A stretch of 64,000 nucleotides of DNA from Adenanthera pavonina. Its lineage: Eukaryota > Streptophyta > Magnoliopsida > Fabales > Fabaceae. The position numbers and the translations under genes are program-made. Shown piece after piece: positions 23,369-34,699 of the stretch. The stretch's first letter is position 1, and each line of letters begins with the position of its first letter. The notes under the pieces were generated by a model. That model did no database searches, was not told where the DNA came from, and saw only the letters and a program-made list of their open reading frames with translations. The stretch is taken from assembly GCA_026686845.1 (NCBI GenBank), contig JAIVEN010000009.1:41441001-41505000 (forward strand), read 5' to 3'.

Positions 23369-24540
23369 TGAATATCTAGAAACACGGTGATAAGAAGGGA
23401 AGTAATCAGGGGAATTGGTAGGGATGATAGATTACCTGCCAAGCAACTCGGATTGGAAGTAATGATCAATTGACCTGATTCGGCTTCTTTTCTCTGTTTT
23501 CCTCCGATCACAGAAAACAAGATATTGAGAGTTGAAATCTATGAATAGCGATCGAAATCGCCCACATGCACGCCGTTAGAGGGTTTTCTCGTGAGGGGCC
23601 GTTCCTTCGCTCCTTTCTGTGTTACTGACTGTTACGACCTACGAATACCGTTGCTCTTTTTTTTCTTCGTCTCTTGAGAAAAAAACAGAAGAAGAAGAAG
23701 AAGAAGAAGAAGAAGGAGGAGGAGGATGACACTTAATTTTGGATTAATGCCGCTTAGAAATCAGGGAACCTGAAATGAAAAAAAAAATTTCATACCCATA
23801 AATTTAATAAAATTTAATTATTAAATTACATAATATCAAGTAGCTGATCAGAAATGTAAAAATTAATAGTGTGATTTCTAATTTAATACTAAATATCCTT
23901 TTTAAAGCTGGTCAAGTTTGATGAGCTTGAGTTCAAAAACCATTTTTTATTTAAATTTAGTTCAAAAACTAATTTTTTATTTAAATTTTTATTTTTAAAC
24001 CCAAATTTGCTTATTTTATCAGGTTAAATAGATTAATTCGTCAGACTTGACTCATATTATTAGCTTTAATTTTGACATCAGATAATTTAATAGTAAAATT
24101 TTGTTATGTTTAGAACTATAATCCTTTTTATTATTTCAAATTCTTTAGGCTCTAGGTGGCATTAATTCAAAATTTTGGTCCCAATTTCATTTTCCCTTTA
24201 AAAAATCAGTTTTCCCATCTTTTTTTTAATTTTTTTTACATTGTTGGACCACGAGCCCATGGAGACTGGACGTGTCTCAATTATTTGATTTTTAAATTAA
24301 TATAAATATTAATATAAATTATAAAATTTATAATAAGCAGATATTTTATTTTCACAAATTGGAAAATATGCAACTCTTTTTTTTTTAATTTTTTTTGCAA
24401 CGTAGAGGAGCCCATCTTGCGTGAGTTTGTGTAGTACGTACACATATAGTACAAAAATACATGTAGTTTTAATTTTAAAAAAAATGTGTCTCAATTATTT
24501 ATTATTTAGTTTTTAATCAATAAATTGAAGCACTAATCAA
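23369..24540. other. Upstream of PPR gene, AT-rich intergenic
   Basis: The right-hand part is the 5' flank of the PPR gene and includes a GAA/GGA tract at 23688-23726. The rest is very AT-rich and I see no gene in it. Confidence 0.5.
23688..23726 (+). repeat. (GAA)n(GGA)n microsatellite
   Basis: About nine GAA units are followed by four GGA units, roughly 320 bp upstream of the PPR start codon. On the gene's strand this is a CT-rich tract, common in plant 5' flanks. Confidence 0.9.
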
Positions 24541-26620
24541 TGCGTTTTTTGAAGCTATGGAGGGGAGATGGATCACAGATAATACATTAATTACAGCCAA
24601 AGCAATGAATTAAATCCGCAAGACAAAGAAAGGAAAAATTAAATGGGCGGCACTGGAGATTGATTTTTCTAAAGCTTATGATAAGTTGGATTGGAATTTC
24701 ATTTATGCAGTACTCAGTGAAATGGAGTTTCTCCAGTGTGGATTATGATGATCATGTAGTGTATCCCAATCTTATCAAATAAAGGAGAAGTTGGATTGGT
24801 CAAGGCAGATGGGAATGAAACTCTCTTACACAGGCTAGGTAGATATTTGGGTACGTGTTCAAATTGACCAAGGAAGAAATAAAAATTAAATTGTTCAAGA
24901 GCTGGTGTAGAAGGCCGTGGATATATAGCAAGTTACAAGGGTGGAAAGGTAACTTCCTATCCCAATCTTCAAGAATGACTTTAATAAAATCTATTGTCAA
25001 CTCTTCTTTGGTAAACCAAATTATTGTCATGCCACTATATTCCAAAAGAAATACTGCAGCATGCATATTAGGGAAGAGATTTCCAGATTTTTCTAGGGCA
25101 GAAATGAAGAGGGAAAAAGAAAAATGCATTTGGTTAATTGGAAGAAACTGTGTGGGGGAAAGGAAAAATGGATGAATATAATTGGATTTAGACCTTTTCA
25201 CCTGTTGAACAATGCGTTAATTATTAGCTAGATGGACTTGGAGGATTATTAATTGCGATGAAAGTTCCTTGCCAGAAAGAATTTTGAAGCCTAAATTTTG
25301 TAGCAAGAATGATCATGATATGGGAAGACTTAGGCAGCACTAATGCATCATGGATATGAAAGGCATTCTAAAAACTATAGTCACATTAATTATCTCTGTG
25401 AATTAATCTAATTAAATTGGCAAGTTGGCTCAGGAAAAAATCCATACCTATCAACCACTATGCTTGGTAGCCGATGCAAGCAGATTAAAACTATAATGTA
25501 ATTATGGTCTCTAATCTTATTTTGCATAATTAATATGATGGAATGGAATGTAGAATTAATTGATCAACTTGATGGAGAAGACGAAAAAGAAAAGAGATAC
25601 TTGAATCTTCCTCTTTTATCTTCAGGAAGCAGGACAAATTCGTTTTGAAAAATGACCCAAATGGAGTTTATTCAACTAAGCAGGGATACATACATAGATA
25701 TATATAGATGGCTTGCTGAGGAGTCATTTGGTCGATCGTCAATAAGATAGATAATCAGATAAGATGGGAACTATTATGGAGAAGTAAACTTCCTTTGAAA
25801 ATGATCCTTTTTTTGTTGGAAAAAAATCCAACAAGCCATTTAGCATCCGATGTTGTCGAGAAAAATCATTTACAAGTCCAAATAAAGGAATTCTGTCATC
25901 TGATATCAGTCATATTTTCAAACAGTGCCACTATGCTAGAGCTGCTTGGTTTGCATTGGGTTGATGATCAAAATAGATGAGATGTTGATGAGCAAGATTT
26001 TAGGTTGCAGTTTATGAATTGGTTTAAAAAGACTGATAATATGGATCATATGAGGACTTGGATATATAGGAAAAGAAACATCGTCATAGTATTATTGTAA
26101 ATGTAATATATATATATATATATATATCTGAGGAAAGATGGAAATTACAAGATCAGCAAACCAACTTTCAAAGCAAGAAGAATTTTCATCATTGACTGGA
26201 AGAGGAGAAAAAATATGCGAAGAATGTAGGCCTGATTAACAGCAAGATGATTGAAAGGGAATATCAGAAATTAACGGAGATAAAATCTTCTATACAGTGG
26301 ATCCTCGATGCTAGTATAATTGTAGGTAGCACGAATAATAGATTGAATATATATGGTTTTTCTTACCACAAAGAAGGCCAGAGCATTATTGAACCCGGAA
26401 AGGAAAATGTGATGATAAAGGAGGAGAGATCGATCAGCTTAGATCTCATTTCCATCTTTGAAGTTTTCAAGTACCATTACTAGATGGCTGGCTAGCTTGA
26501 AATACTGGTGGTATAGGCTTAGTTGTAATATGTATTTTGGTTCTCTACCTGGAGGTACTTTTATGAATATCTAATTTTATTGAACCTTTTATAATGTATT
26601 TGTTTGTTTATAAAAAAAAA
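24541..26620 (+). mobile_element. Heavily decayed L1-type LINE remnant
   Basis: Plus-strand translations in shifting frames recall LINE reverse transcriptase: ALEIDFSKAYDKLDWNF near 24650, then LQGWKGNFLSQSSRMTLIKS near 24930, and KQGYIHRYI with WELLWRSKLP near 25670-25800. The FADD part of the reverse transcriptase is missing, so an internal deletion lies near 24750-24840. The 3' end shows TTGTTTGTTTAT followed by an A run at about 26611-26619, as in plant LINE tails. I could not identify target-site copies. It cannot be functional. Confidence 0.75.
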
Positions 26621-27230
26621 TCAATAAAACTTGTAGAATAACAACGATTGAATTAAATAATAATTAAGGAAACTCAACACTATTTATATATATAAAATTT
26701 CGAGTTTGAGCCTTACTTATGAAAAAACATATTAATTAGAAGAGCTTTTAACAAACAAGTTCTAATAGGACTTCAAAATTTGAATTAGTTGCATACTAAA
26801 TACTGAATGGTTTATCAAAAAAAAAAAAAAAAAGGTCTCATGCCCATTTCCCAAGCTCGATGCCTTCTTTCTTCTTATATTCCTCCAATCTTTTTCTATA
26901 CTTTTAAACAAAGTTTAAACATTAATTGAATGAATATGATTCTTGAAAAAATTTTCAATTAAATCTTGTATTACTATGTGTTTGTGTACATATATATATA
27001 AATGTATTATCTCCCCGATGCGTCATATTGAACAAATATCTAGTTTTGGATATATAATAAAAATGTAAACTCAACTGGCATACTTGGCCTCTCTGGTGAG
27101 CCCCTAAAGATTTAATCTTGGGGTCATGAGTTCAAGTACTGGTATGATGAAGAAGGTAAATTAAAAAAAATATAAACTCACACAGCTTAATTATTCCTAA
27201 ATATAAACTCAATAGCGGTAGAAGGAAAGG
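26621..27230. other. Intergenic, AT-rich
   Basis: No gene is seen. It holds an A homopolymer at about 26818-26833 and short TA runs. Confidence 0.5.
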
Positions 27231-27232
27231 TA

Positions 27233-27601
27233 TTTCTCCCCCCCCCCCCCCTTCTTTTTCCATACCAATATATAGAGTCTGAAATTTTATTTTGCAAAGT
27301 TGTCTCTATAATAGTCTCTATGAGAGGCATTGATACTTACTCTTTTGTATTTCATTAATATTAAGAAAAGTTACTTACATTCTTAAATTTTTAAAAAAAA
27401 CTTAACATCTCATTTTTATTCTTATTAATTACAAATAATTAAAGTTGTTTCCACTCTTTTCCATTATAAGTTATGAGACTGGTCATCAATGAATAAGGGT
27501 AAAAAAGACAAATTACTACTAAAGATTTCATAACACCTTATATTATGGATTAAAAAAAGATTCTAGAAAATTCCTTATATTATATTTTGGACTGGAGGGA
27601 G
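27233..27601. mobile_element. Stowaway-like MITE, right end clear, left end degenerate
   Basis: The right terminus TTTTGGACTGGAGGGAG is followed by TA at 27602-27603, typical of Stowaway elements. The left end may be the TA plus CTCCC at about 27231-27240, where a run of 14 C (27238-27251) has replaced the expected sequence. The left boundary is uncertain. Confidence 0.5.
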
Positions 27602-27670
27602 TACGTATTTTCTCCGAAATTAACAAAAAGATTAATTTCAACACGATTAACATAACACACACATATATAC

Positions 27671-28414
27671 TTACTCCATAGCTCGCACGAGAACGGAGAA
27701 GTTAAAGCAGAAGTTGTAGGGATCCCATTGAAGGCCAATCTCATCTCCTTTCTTCAAAGCCCTTCTCTTCACAAAATCTTGATTCCAATCCCCAATCAGA
27801 ACGTAGTTCTTGAAGGAAGCCCATCGCTTCAGAATCAGCTCGTGCATGGACTTTGTTTCTACATCCCAGACCCTCACTGCCCTTCCCTTCATTGATAATT
27901 CCTCCTCCTCATTATTATTAATATGAAGATGATGAAGAATACTATTATTTCCCAGCACTGAAACACCAAAGTCCTCCATGGAATCTGAACTCAGAAGTAG
28001 CCTATTCAACTTCCCGAGATCGCTCGCCGTGAGAACCTTCTTGATCTTCCATGGGTCGTCATACAGCTTCAGAGTGGTAGAGCAACATGGTGACTGGCTA
28101 ATATCACTCTCATGAATGGGTTTTTCTTTCTCTGGATTGGGAGAATAATAAGAACGCTTGTTATTTGGCTTTGATGGTAGTTTTTTCATTCTGTTGGAAA
28201 AATATTGATGGGTGTGTTTGGTTCTGGTTTCGGTGGAGGAGGAGCCCGGTGAGAAGGCAGATGAAAGGGATAATTCAGTAGAAACAACTGCGTTTGCAGA
28301 TGATGATGATGATGATGATGATTCCTGAAAACCCCTAGAAGTAATATAATTTTCGGAGAATAGGTTGAAGAAATCACGAGGCTGTTGATGATAATGAGGA
28401 TGATTCTTCTCCAT
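27671..28414 (-). CDS. B3-domain transcription factor, single exon
   Basis: 247 residues from ATG 28414. The B3 DNA-binding domain fills the C-terminal half (about 120-245): DPWKIKKVLTASDLGKLNRL, then VWDVETKSMHELILKRW, YVLIGDWNQDFVKRRALKKG and DEIGLQWDPYNFCFNFSVL. This matches the compact B3 proteins of the REM/At1g05920-like type rather than ARF or LAV factors. The N-terminal half is low complexity, with His-rich, Ser8 (encoded by a GAT-type microsatellite) and basic segments, and contains ELSLSSAF, which only partly resembles an EAR motif. The open frame extends 38 codons further upstream, but that part lies over a TATA-like site at 28485-28493 and encodes no recognisable protein, so the inner ATG is preferred. 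DNA target and process are unknown. Confidence 0.88.
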   Translation of the reverse strand: MEKNHPHYHQQPRDFFNLFSENYITSRGFQESSSSSSSSANAVVSTELSLSSAFSPGSSSTETRTKHTHQYFSNRMKKLPSKPNNKRSYYSPNPEKEKPIHESDISQSPCCSTTLKLYDDPWKIKKVLTASDLGKLNRLLLSSDSMEDFGVSVLGNNSILHHLHINNNEEEELSMKGRAVRVWDVETKSMHELILKRWASFKNYVLIGDWNQDFVKRRALKKGDEIGLQWDPYNFCFNFSVLVRAME

Positions 28415-28484
28415 TTTAATTTGTAGCAGCAGATAGATGGATAGATAGAGAGAATAATATGTAGCTTTTGATGGTGAAGGCCAA

Positions 28485-28493
28485 CATATATAT
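28485..28493 (-). promoter_or_regulatory. Putative TATA box of the B3 gene
   Basis: ATATATATA, 71-79 bp upstream of the chosen ATG on the gene's strand. It supports starting translation at 28414 rather than 28528. Confidence 0.5.
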
Positions 28494-28528
28494 ACACGCA
28501 CTTCCAGGATGCTATATATATATATCAA

Positions 28529-29229
28529 TATCTATACATGAGATAAAATAGTAATGAAATGTTAGTTTCATGAATTGCATAAAGTCTGAAAAATAAATTG
28601 TATCATTCATGGCTTTTGGCTTATAATTAAATAATGCAGAATTTTATATTATATACTTAGATAGTAACTCATAAACCCTAACGGGTGAATCCTTCACCTA
28701 CAGTTGGCGCGCATATGCACATGATGGAATAATCCTGGAATATATCTAGGATTAATGCAGCTTTTGACGTATTAATGGTGCATGCGTACTTGTTCTGTCA
28801 AATTTCATTACTTTTAATCGAGGACAAATTTCGGATTCTATTTCTACCAACTTTTTATTATCCTATTTAAAATATAAATTTTATTTAACTAATTACACCA
28901 AAATTTACATCAAGAAAAATATTTTTATTTATTAAATTTATTAAAAAAATATTATTTTTAATAGTATTTTTATTTAATATATTATATTTAAAGTTTACTA
29001 CATCACTTTTTATTTAATTATAAATGAGGATAAAATAAAAAAAAAATATTGAATACTCTAGAGATTACCAAATAAAACTTATAATTTGGATAATTTTTTT
29101 TTTAAAAATAACTTATATTTTAGATGGAAAGAAATATATATTAAAGGAATCTAAATTCAAATTCTGTTAATTTGACTCATAATCTTGTTTAATAGTCAAC
29201 CTCTCTACATATAAATATATATATATATA
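28529..29229. other. Intergenic, AT-rich promoter flank of B3 gene
   Basis: No gene is seen. The distal part (28850-29160) is nearly all A/T. Confidence 0.5.
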
Positions 29230-30205
29230 TGGGAAAAATACACTTTGAGACCTTCCAATAAGAATATTGACAAATTAAGACATATAAAAATTGAAATTCT
29301 TGAAAAAGACCTAGGTTCTTATAGCTAATAAAAAAAACTCTTTTACTAAAATACCCCTTTTCCTTTCCCTCTTTTCTCCCAACCTCACCACCATTGGTGC
29401 CGGCGACATCGGTAGAGGTCTGATCACCGGCAACATCGCCTGAGGTCTGATCATCAGAGGTCCAGTCGCCAGTGATAGTGCTGGAACAGTAAAATATTTT
29501 CACCTGAAAATTAAGTTATGACCACTTGGAAAATTAGTTATCTCCACTTGGGAAATTAGTTATCATTAGTTGGAAATTTAGTTATTCCCACTTGAGAAAT
29601 TTGTTATCCACACTTGGAAATTTAGTTATCTTCATTTGGAAATTTATTTATCCCTGCTGGGAAAATTAATTATTACCAGTTAAAAATTTAGTTATTCTTA
29701 CTTGGAAAATTTGTTATCCACACTTGGAAATTTAGTTATCTCTACTTGAAAATTTAGTCATTCCTCCTTGGAAAATTAGTTATCGCCATTTGGAAATTTA
29801 TTTATTCCCATTTGGAAAATTTGTGATCCACACCAAGAAATTAAGTCAACTAGCGATAATTAATTTCTCAAGTGGGAATAACTAAATTTTCAACTGACAA
29901 TAACTAATTTCTCAAGTGAAGATAACTCAATTTCCAAGTGGCCATAACTTAATTTCCAGGTGAAACATTTCACTGTTTCGGCATTATCATCGGCGACTGG
30001 ACCTCCAGCGACCGGGTCTCGAATGACCAGACCTTCAGCGATATCGCCGATGATTGGACCTCCAACGATGTCACCAACGCTGAGGATGATGAGGTTGGGA
30101 GGAAAGGGGAAAAAGGAAATAGATATTTTAGTAAAAAAAATTTTTTTTATTACTTATATGAACCTATATCCTTTTCAAGAATGTTAGTTTTTAGAGGTCT
30201 TAAAC
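29230..30205. mobile_element. Foldback-type element with internal tandem-repeat array
   Basis: The two arms are inverted relative to each other. For example, ATTCTTGAAAAAGACCTAGG (left, about 29296) pairs with the complement of the right arm near 30165-30180, and AATAAAAAAAACTCTTTTAC (left) has its counterpart near 30125-30150. GC-rich segments with repeated GAGGTCTGATCACCGGC-like words on the left return inverted on the right (about 29990-30070). Between the arms lies a tandem array (29515-29850) that ends in a short inverted continuation (29860-29955). There is no transposase. The outer ends are unequal, so exact boundaries and target duplication are unresolved. Confidence 0.75.
29515..29850 (+). 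repeat. 22-bp tandem array with 110-bp higher-order period
   Basis: The unit is about 22 bp (ACTTGGAAATTTAGTTATCTTC) with variants. A distinctive variant containing TTGTTATCCACAC or TTGTGATCCACAC recurs at 29601, 29711 and 29821, exactly 110 bp apart, so five 22-bp units make a higher-order repeat. Confidence 0.85.
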
Positions 30206-30367
30206 AACATACACACATATATATACATACATACTCATACACATATATATATATATATATATATGGGGGTTTTATATTAGTCAACCTCTGACATGCCGTA
30301 CGGCATACGAAGAAATAAAGGAGTTGACGAGTTCGATATATAATAATATTAAAGAGACAGAATCCGA

Positions 30368-30398
<31 letters not shown>

Positions 30399-30712
30399 GT
30401 GCGATGTGGCAAAAGATGTTTGGTGCTCTTTTTTCTGATAATGATAGTATAAAATAAAGAAACCGAAAATCTCGTGTTCATGCAGATTCCACACAAAGGC
30501 AAAATGTTCTGTTGGGACCATCTATGATGAATTTTTTTCGGTGACAAATTATTATTTGGTATCTCATATCATTAGCTAATTCAAATTTAAACTAGATTAG
30601 GTCTTGGTTAGGAGGAAATCTTTGTGATATTTTCTATCTACAAGACTCATATGATCCATTTGATTGTTGGAAATATAAGGTAATGGAATATGGAATCCTA
30701 CAAATTCCAATG
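30206..30712. other. Intergenic with TA microsatellites
   Basis: AT dinucleotide runs at about 30243-30265 and 30369-30392. No gene is supported. Confidence 0.6.
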
Positions 30713-31551
30713 TGGCGGTGTGTTTGGTTGTTGGTTTCCTAATTCCTCCAGAAACCCCACTCCCATGAACTTGGTAATCCCCATTCCTCCAAAATTCATG
30801 TGCAATCCGAACTCCCACGCCTAGGAATTGTCCCGTCCAACAAGCACCTCCACCCAACATCTCACCACTTCCACTAGCATCTCATCATCTCCACCACCCG
30901 TAGCTGTCTCCATCCCCTCACTGCCTCCTCTCTCTCTCTTCACATCCTCCTTATGCTGTCGTCGTATATGTTACCCTCGCCATATATCCAATAGTCAAAT
31001 TTGTTCACATCATGCATCTTCAGCTTCGCTAATAGATTTGTTTGCATATATATATATATATATATATATCGCATCTTCGTTCAATGGTTATAGTCTTTGC
31101 CAGGTTTAGATCTCTGTCTTCAATCTTTTGGTTCGATAGTTCATGGTGGTTTTGTTCTTCATTTCCTCGTGCGATTATTATTTCTTCTGCATTTTGCTGA
31201 TTATGATTATTTGCTTTTGCTTTTTCTTTTTGTAAATGATGATAATGATTATTTGCAATTATTTCCTTTGGGTTCCATGGCGGTTTTGTTCAATAGTTCA
31301 TGTTTTCTTAACGACGACGGTGGCTATATATGCCGAGAAAGATGAACAATGGGGGAGGGAGGGGATTTTTTTTTGGGTCAGGGTGGGGTAAAAGGGTCCT
31401 TTTATTTTATTTTTATTTTTTAACTAATAAAAATTAAATATCATTTTATCAATTTCTATGTTATACCAAACAAACTCATGGTGACTACTATTCCACCCCA
31501 ATTCATTTTATTCTATAATCATATTTTTTTTTTGTAACTAAACAGAGGGCC
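30713..31551. mobile_element. Probable PIF/Harbinger- or hAT-type non-autonomous element
   Basis: The left end GGCGGTGTGTTTGGTTG is an imperfect inverted match of the right end, whose complement reads GGCCCTCTGTTTAGTTAC. Such GGCC...GTTTGGTT ends are common in plant non-autonomous DNA transposons. The interior has two TC-rich and TA-rich blocks but no transposase. I could not confirm a target duplication, so the superfamily is uncertain. Confidence 0.5.
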
Positions 31552-32454
31552 ATAGTATTCAAGGGCAGACCTATAAATAAACTAATTTTTTTTTATCATA
31601 TTATATATATATGATGTATATTAATTGGTGACAATATTTAATAATATTATTTCTTTTATTTAAATAAAACTACGGGGCCAAAAATAAAAACAAATCAAAC
31701 AAACAACTTACAAGACATTACTAATGATACTTGACTTTGTATTTCTTATTTCTTCACAATATTCATTACATATATCATATATGTTTATTTTGTCTTTTGA
31801 TTAATTATAACTCTACTAACTAAGTAAACACATTACGATCTCCAAAAGTTACTTTTTCATGAAGTCTTAATTACTTCTTTTTTCTGGCAAAAAAAAATCT
31901 TTTATTTTTTAACTTTATTTTATTTTGTTTTTGTTTTGTTACTATCCTCTATAAATATCTTCTTTTCATCTCCATTCTCCCTTCCAAATCTTAACATCAC
32001 TTCCTTTCCCTTTCAACCTCTTGTAGCCAACATCCTGTTCTATCACTAAATAAAATATGCTTCACTTACTTATTTTTATTATTCATTCATTTATTCTACT
32101 TTTATTTTTACATAATATAATTTTTTAAAAAATTAAATATTTGAAACTCACAATAAACCCAAAGATTAATTTTTAAATTATAATAGTTGAATAGCTTATA
32201 ATATTTAAATTTACCTTTTTAGAAGAATTGTGGTATTCTACAAATATTAAATTAATTGTGGCTATATTGATTTTAATTCTAGCAATAAAAAATTTCTTAA
32301 AAGAAAATTAATATCAAAACAGTTAAATATACTCCTCAAATATGTGTGTCTTGACTTCAAAACATAAAATTTTTTGATCCACCACTTTTTAAGGAGTATT
32401 GACTCCCTTATCAGTGAATTAATCAACCATTATTCTTTAAAGAAAATGATAATT
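31552..32454. other. Intergenic, AT-rich
   Basis: I see no gene, RNA gene or clear repeat here. Confidence 0.5.
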
Positions 32455-32604
32455 GGAGACCAAAAGTTTGAATTAAATACAATAAAGGATATTGCAGTTT
32501 TTTTAGTAGTAAATACAGAATAAAGCAGTAGTAAATTTGTGATGTTCAGCAATAAAAAAAACTACAAGATCCTTTACTATATTTAATTCAAACTTTTGGT
32601 CCCC
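32455..32604. mobile_element. 150-bp MITE with about 50-bp inverted repeats
   Basis: The left arm, GGAGACCAAAAGTTTGAATT onward, pairs with the right arm over roughly 50 bases with only a few mismatches (AAAGGAT.TTG.AGTTTTTTT continues the match). The loop is about 50 bp. Such a transcript would form a near-perfect hairpin. No target duplication is obvious. Confidence 0.8.
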
Positions 32605-33170
32605 AACTGTTATTTCCCCTATTCTTTAATCAAATGTAGGGGGCCACTCTATTCTCTTCCAAAATGCTAAAGTGATTCTTATCACACATTTTTTATAAAA
32701 TTAAAAGATGAATAAGAAATTAAGAATCACCTTGAGAATCTGCACTCCTAAGAGAACAAAATTCTTTTCCCCCCAAAATAAGAAGTGGGGGTGAATGAGC
32801 ATCATATGCTTTTGTCCACAAAAGGTTATACACTTTGGAAAGGAATATTATGAGGTTCAATACCATGAATTGGCCCAAGATGGTTCTGTATATAGTCCTC
32901 CACTTTTAGACTTCTTGTCCTTCATGCTGCTTTAGCATCTAAAGAGCCATGTTCGTTAATGGTAATCAAGTTTTAATTTCTTCATCATCTATATCTACAT
33001 ATATATATTATTTATAAGACTTATAACAAGTTATATTATTTTCAAATTGTCAACAATACAACTTATTATTTAAACTTTGTGTGATTAATTCACAAGAGAC
33101 CCACCTAATTTTAAGTATATAGAGAATGAAACTATATTCTTTGTTATTCATTTTATTATCACTTATCCTC
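32605..33170. other. Intergenic, AT-rich
   Basis: No gene or clear repeat is seen. Confidence 0.5.
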
Positions 33171-33401
33171 TCTTTGATTCGAGGAATTTTAGATAGGAGG
33201 GAAAGGGAGAAAAAAATTTATCTTTTTTTTTTTTCAAACCAAATAAGAGAAAGTGAATATTTTTTCTCCTGTCATTTCCTCTTCTTTCTATCTAAGAACG
33301 AGAGAAAAAGTTCTCCCTCCCCTTATTTGATTTGAAAAAAAAAAAGATGAAAAATTTTCCCTTCCCCTTCCTTTCCCTCCAAAATCTCTTGAACCAAAAC
33401 T
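33171..33401. mobile_element. Foldback MITE with about 100-bp inverted arms
   Basis: The left arm (TTTGATTCGAGGAATTTTAG, then GGAGGGAAAGGG, ATCTTTTTTTTTTTCAAACC) is complementary to the right arm (GGTTTGATTT-type, then CCCTTCC and CCTCCAAAATCTC, ending GAACCAAAAC). The arms cover most of the element. It is purine/pyrimidine strand-biased and non-coding. Confidence 0.65.
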
Positions 33402-34699
33402 AGACAGGTGAGTCTATGCATCGAAGGAAGTCTAAAAATAAGTTGAACTATTCTTGACTTATAAATAATTTGGCTTGCTATACTTTATATGATATATAGA
33501 TAGATTGGTTAATAATTTTGGTTGTCAACAATGGTAGTCAAAAGCTTGGTTGGCTAGCCACTATTAGTCGTTGGCGATGGGGGTTGATGGCTGGTAACCA
33601 TTGGCTAGCTGCTGGCCATTGGCAATGGTGAGCAATGCATGATCATTGATTGGTTGCTAGTGTCAAGCAATGGTGGCTAGCTGCTAACTACCGTTTAATG
33701 TAGGTCATCCATGGGTCAATGATCGGCAATTGAGGGCAGCTAAGAGATAGTCGGCCTTGGCCCCAAAGTGTGATTCTTCTACATATTTTCTCTCCAAAAT
33801 CTCTCCACTTTTTCAGAGAAAATTTTGCAAAGAAAACATGTTGGTTCTTTTGCTTCCCCAACTTTCGTTCCTTTTTTTTTTTTCTCTTGCTATCCAAATA
33901 GAAAAAACTCGATACGTGCCCAAGAAAGTCCCAAACAAGTGCCAGCACATGCTCAAGTAAGCCCCAAATAAGTCTTAGCACATGTTGGGACAAATCTCGG
34001 TAGATGCATGGGCAAACCCCAAACAAGTCCCAATACTTGTTTCTTAGGGTTTTTCTTGGTTTGAGACCTAGGGAGATGCTTGACTTAAAGTCATATTCTA
34101 TCATCTCCCAAGCAGCTTGGGACCAAAAATTGATTCTTTTTTCATAAAATTAGTAGCGACTGAATAAGCATCACGTGCTTTCGTCCCCAGATGATTCACT
34201 CTACTTTCTAAAGAACCCCAAAAAAATTGATTCTCACCAAAGGTATTGGTTTTGTGGTTATTATATGCATATTCTAGACCTCAGCACCTTAAAATCAATT
34301 TCTTGAAAAAAAAAACTTTTCCAACTAGATAAATTCTTTTTTTTCACTAGAAAACTACATAATATTCTTTCATTATTGAAGAAATCTAGAGCATCCGACG
34401 AGTTGCAATAAAGTTACATTCATATTATTGTTGTTTTTCTTAAATGTCGTAAAATAAAACAACATCCATTTTTTATTATAAGTCACTATTAACTATTTTA
34501 GATTGATTAAAAAAATTAGTTAAAGGTAACATATGTCATTAAATTTCTCAAAAATTACCACCACTTTCCTAAATTATCCTTAATCAAACTCATCAATAAT
34601 TATTTCTAACCCATGTTAATTAGTTCAATGCAAACAAATATTTGTGGGAAAAAAATTAAGTATTCCAACCATTTTATAATGTGACTTATAATTAGAAAT
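33402..34699. other. Intergenic with GGCTAGC-type low-complexity block and short degenerate repeats
   Basis: About 33530-33690 is rich in TGGCTAGC, GCTGG and GCAATGG words. About 33900-34050 has imperfect repeats of AAGTCCCAAACAAGTGCCAG-like sequence. At 34440-34740 AT-rich sequence with TTATTATAAGTCAC and a complementary-looking GTGACCTATAATATAATAAG could be a decayed Stowaway-like MITE. No gene is seen. Confidence 0.4.

Noticed and set aside
28415..28528. N-terminal 38-codon extension of the B3 protein
   Set aside because: It covers a TATA-like site and reads like translated UTR.
29515..29850. CRISPR-like array of regular short repeats
   Set aside because: Units are contiguous tandem repeats without unique spacers, in plant nuclear DNA.
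29960..30187. Pro/Thr-rich plus-strand frame
   Set aside because: It lies in the inverted arm of the foldback element; composition reflects its repeats.
33688..34104. Minus-strand frame of 138 codons
   Set aside because: Composed of degenerate nucleotide repeats and a poly-Lys run; no recognisable domain or conserved pattern.
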